From assembly GCA_029379385.1 (NCBI GenBank), contig CM055610.1, positions 21,415,422 through 21,479,421 on the forward strand: 64,000 bases of DNA. The letters are read 5' to 3'. The notes beneath the pieces are model-generated. The model was not told the origin of the DNA. It did not search any database and saw only the letters and a list, made by a program, of their open reading frames with translations. This DNA comes from Quillaja saponaria. Lineage: Eukaryota; Streptophyta; Magnoliopsida; Fabales; Quillajaceae. Made by a program: the position numbers and the translations under genes. Positions 61,201 through 64,000 of the stretch are shown one piece after another; within the stretch, counting starts at the first letter, position 1, and every line of letters starts with the position of its first letter.

Positions 61201-64000
61201 ATATATTAGTACACTTCAGAAAGATTTGAAAGTTAAAATAAAACCAGTCAATTCGTGCAAGGATGAAGCTGGAGCTGCTGATGGGTCTGACACTTTGCCA
61301 ATATCCGATTCTGATAATCTTGATCCTGTTGCTGTTAAGTCAGTACCACCAAGGAGGAGAACTGTAAGTAATGTCAGGATTTTGAGGGATAGCAAAGTAA
61401 TATGTTCATCTGGGAATGTATTTAGTGAGATTGGGATTCCGGTTGAAAAAGTCAAGATAGATCAACCTCCCCATGAAGCACCAGAAGACTTGAGCAGACC
61501 CCCATTTGATCCCTCTGAAATGGTAATGTTGCTCTGGGGTTATTTCCTTTTAAGCCTTTCCTTTTCAGGTTTCAAATATATATACCTTTTGATGGTGTAC
61601 AGACCTTTTGGTTATTGGATAAAGCAACTGAGTTTTTGCTTTTATTTGGTGCCTTAATTTGTTTATTCATATTTGCCTTCTATACTTGTGAGACTGTAGA
61701 TAGTGTAAAATGTGTTGCTTGGCGTTGCAAACCAGTTGCTGGTGTCTATGCTCTGTTCTACTTAATGTGCCAGTCTAAGCGCAGATAAAATTGTGTTTGT
61801 AATTTTCCAATTTTTCCTTCAAATAATGACTGTATATACAGGAGGAGGTGGCATTGTCATCGCGTGATGTTTCTGGCGTAACACTTAACTGAAAATATAA
61901 TTTCCGTTGTGTCTGTTATATTTTCTGTAAAAATTCTTTTTCTCTATGTATCCCATTTAGTTTTGAAGGCTTCACCCTGCAAAAAGAGAAAAAGGATGAA
62001 ATGCAGGTTCTGATTATTTTAAATTTACTTATTTATTTCAATGTCTGTGCAGAATTCAACAGAGTCTGATATATTACCTAGATCCGAAGGTACTATTTAA
62101 TCTTTCTTCACTTTTCTTCTTAAAAAGTTTTACCAAGTTGTACTACGTTTATGTCACTTGCCAATGGACTGTTATTTATTTATCTTTTAAATTTAAGGTT
62201 GATGATAAATATATTACACATCTGATGGCATGTTCGAAATCATAGATATGTCATTTGTTTCATTTCATGTGTGTTACTGGGCCTTTTGTGATGCCATTTG
62301 TGAGCTCTTACAGGTTATTCCTGTTGAATGGAGTTTCTTTTCCAATTTTTTTAGTTCCTTGGGGTATCTATGGAAATTTTGCAGGCAATTTAGATAAGCG
62401 TTCTGATCTCAGCTTTTCTGAAACTGTTCCAAGAGAGGAGGCTGATGTATCTTTGCAGAATGCTTGTGTGAATGCTGATCAGCAATATCCTGTTTGTCCA
62501 GCTTCAAAACCAGCTGACTCTGCTCTCATGTGAGCTCTTCAAAGTGAATACTTTTATTATTTGCATGTACTACATTTTGGGAAGCAGCCTTTTGAATTTT
62601 GATTATCTGGGATGAGAATATTTGTTTTGTTAATCTGGAGATCTGAATACAGAAAAACAGAAGCAGTCACTAGTTATTACATTCACCCAGACATCAAGAA
62701 GAAGTTCTTGCAGATTCAGAGTCGGGCGTTCTCGCAGGACTTTATAGGTTATTTAAGTGGTAAACATCTTTTGTTGTTACTTTCATGCTATTTGCAATTG
62801 GTCTAATATCTTGCTTTCCTTTGCAGATTCGAGGGAGGAGGGGGCCTCTTGTTTTGAGAAGTGTTCTAAGGCTAGTGTTAGTTGTAGTAACGAAACTCAG
62901 TATTCAAATTGTAATGATGTGATTCCCAACTCTGATCAAGTCAACATGGAACAACTGGTTATGGCTAAAAAAATGGGAGTTTTGGAATCTTCTCCAGAAG
63001 ATGAAGTGGAGGGGGAAATTATTTATTTTCAACATAGATTGCTTTGTAATGCATTCTCAAGAAAGCAGTTTAGTGGTATCTCCTCTGTTTTAAACTTGTT
63101 TTTCTGTTTTAGTATAAAAAGTTTTAACATCTTATACATGCTGTTTCTCCCTCTTATGCACTATTGATTTTGTATTTCTATGAACTGCCTTGCAGATAAT
63201 TTAATTTGTACTGTTGCTAAGAGCTTACCGGAGGAGATTGATGCAGCCTGGCATCAAAGATGGGATGCTGTGCTTGTTAATCAGTATCTTTATGATCTTA
63301 TAGAGGCTAAGAAGCTGGGTAGAAAAGAGAGAAGACACAAGGAAGCTCAGGCAGTGCTAGCTGCTGCAACTGCTGCAGCTGCTGCCTCTTCTAGGGTTTC
63401 TTCATTTAGGAAAGACTCCTTAGATGAATCTGCCCAACCGGAGGTCAGATATTTTATCTTTGCATTGATAGGATATAACTATTAGCTTTCGAAGTGATGA
63501 TAAATTATTATTATTTTCAGAATTTCCCAAAGTTTGATACATTTAGTGGGAGATCTGGTATTTGCTCTCAGCCGATGCCACGAGCCAAAGAGACACTGTC
63601 AAGATTAGCTGTTACAAGGACTTCATCAGAAAAGCATTCTGATTTTGCTCAATCAGCTTCAGCTTTTTCTAAGGAACATCCTAGATCGTGTGACATTTGC
63701 AGGCGGTCTGAGACAATTTTAAACCCTATTTTAGTCTGCTCCAATTGCAAGGTTTATATGCTGCAGCCATGCCTTAGTGCTTGATAGCTTGATGCTCCAT
63801 TTGCTTGAGTTCTTATTGAGAAACTTCTATTTCAGGTTGCAGTTCACTTGGATTGTTACCGTTACTGTCAAAGAACCCATGGGTCCATGGTACTGCGAAT
63901 TGTGCGAAGATTTATCAAGAATCTCTGGAGCTCCTCCTGTCAACTTTTGGGAGAAACCATATTTTGTTGCAGAATGTAGTTTATGTGGTGGCACCACTGG
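55220..64000 (+). CDS. Large PHD / extended-PHD (PZP) chromatin-reader protein, 3' end beyond the window
   Basis: Twelve exons are visible: 55220-56426, 59508-59593, 60337-60726, 60842-60925, 61142-61522, 62053-62089, 62385-62529, 62653-62747, 62827-63075, 63196-63443, 63521-63751 and 63836 onward; phases agree through 1051 codons. The start MTGGRCQRRKKMMGRGAKGG is preferred over the ATG 36 bp upstream. Residues ~264-315 are a C4HC3 PHD finger (CHYCCLGDTGKEFNQLIVC, HQKCYG, WLCSWC). It is followed by an extended PHD (RPCVLCPKKGGALKLV, FAHLFCCLWMPEVYIED, CNICKVKFGACVRC, SFHPICAREARHRMEV, FCSKH), the PZP module of BRPF/JADE-type histone readers. Later come a charged segment, an Ala run (AQAVLAAATAAAAASS) and a second PHD (SCDICRRSETILNPILVC, VAVHLDCYR, GPWYCELC). 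It probably reads histone H3 in the nucleus; the closest relative I recall is Arabidopsis At1g77800. One extra base at about 63862-63863 separates VAVHLDCYR from VKEPMGPWYCELC. Confidence 0.92.
56723..56808. repeat. Perfect 43-bp tandem duplication
   Basis: The unit beginning TAATATACTTAGGATTTAAG occurs twice back to back without mismatch, which suggests a recent event. Confidence 0.97.
57200..57399. repeat. 100-bp tandem duplication
   Basis: Both units contain GAAATTCCAAG, TTATGCTCCTTTG, TGGGATT, ATGCATCAGGAA and TTTGATTATGTGATGGTAT. They differ at a limited number of positions, so this event is older than the perfect 43-bp duplication nearby. Confidence 0.9.
60953..61072 (-). mobile_element. 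Short LINE/SINE-like retroinsertion with 11-bp target-site duplication
   Basis: AAAAGTAATTT occurs at 60953-60963 and again at 61062-61072. Between them is a poly-T run (the tail of a minus-orientation insert) followed by GATAAAGTAATGATTTTATT and a sequence ending in GGGTTTAACTTTG. Identical flanking repeats plus a terminal A/T tail are the signature of target-primed reverse transcription. The insert is about 100 bp and lies in the intron between exons 4 and 5 of the PHD gene, antisense to it. The family is probably a 5'-truncated L1-type LINE. Confidence 0.75.

Overview
This window is nuclear DNA from a eudicot plant. The spliced genes have short GT-AG introns, the intergenic DNA is very AT-rich with decayed retroelements, and every recognisable protein is of plant type. 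I see no bacterial, viral or organellar gene cluster and no new multi-gene system. The interesting material is in gene order, duplicated regulatory DNA, decaying gene copies and frame breaks.

Layout: 1-5028 is AT-rich intergenic DNA. 5029-6437 (+) is a MEI2-like gene of the C-terminal-RRM-only type. After a long AT-rich gap with one LINE relic comes a complete four-exon nitrate reductase gene (14944-18730, -). 22777-23675 (+) is a three-exon gene of unknown function, preceded by a perfect 34-bp palindrome. 24369-25371 (-) is a DUF1644 zinc-finger-like gene. 31945-33425 (-) is mitochondrial ribosomal protein S13. A ~600-bp block holding the S13 promoter and first non-coding exon exists a second time at 29164-29797, upstream of the DUF1644 gene. 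37165-42511 (+) is a vasculin-like protein of 611 aa. 43338-47688 (-) is a GH17 beta-1,3-glucanase tandem array with one intact gene and two progressively decayed copies. 50269-53188 (-) is a TMEM50 homologue. From 55220 to the window end (+) runs a large PHD / extended-PHD chromatin-reader gene, cut by the window edge.

The gene set (NIA, MEI2-CTD-only RRM, mt-RPS13, DUF1644, GH17 pair, PHD, TMEM50) matches, as I recall, two Arabidopsis chromosome 1 blocks around NIA1 (At1g77750-77800) and NIA2 (At1g36980-37140). The window therefore looks like the undivided form of a segment that was duplicated and fractionated in Brassicaceae. The genes do not form a pathway; they are neighbours by descent.

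Three genes (MEI2-like, DUF1644, PHD) each show one apparent +1-base frame break inside recognisable coding sequence. This could be residual assembly insertions or real lesions and should be checked before the proteins are used.
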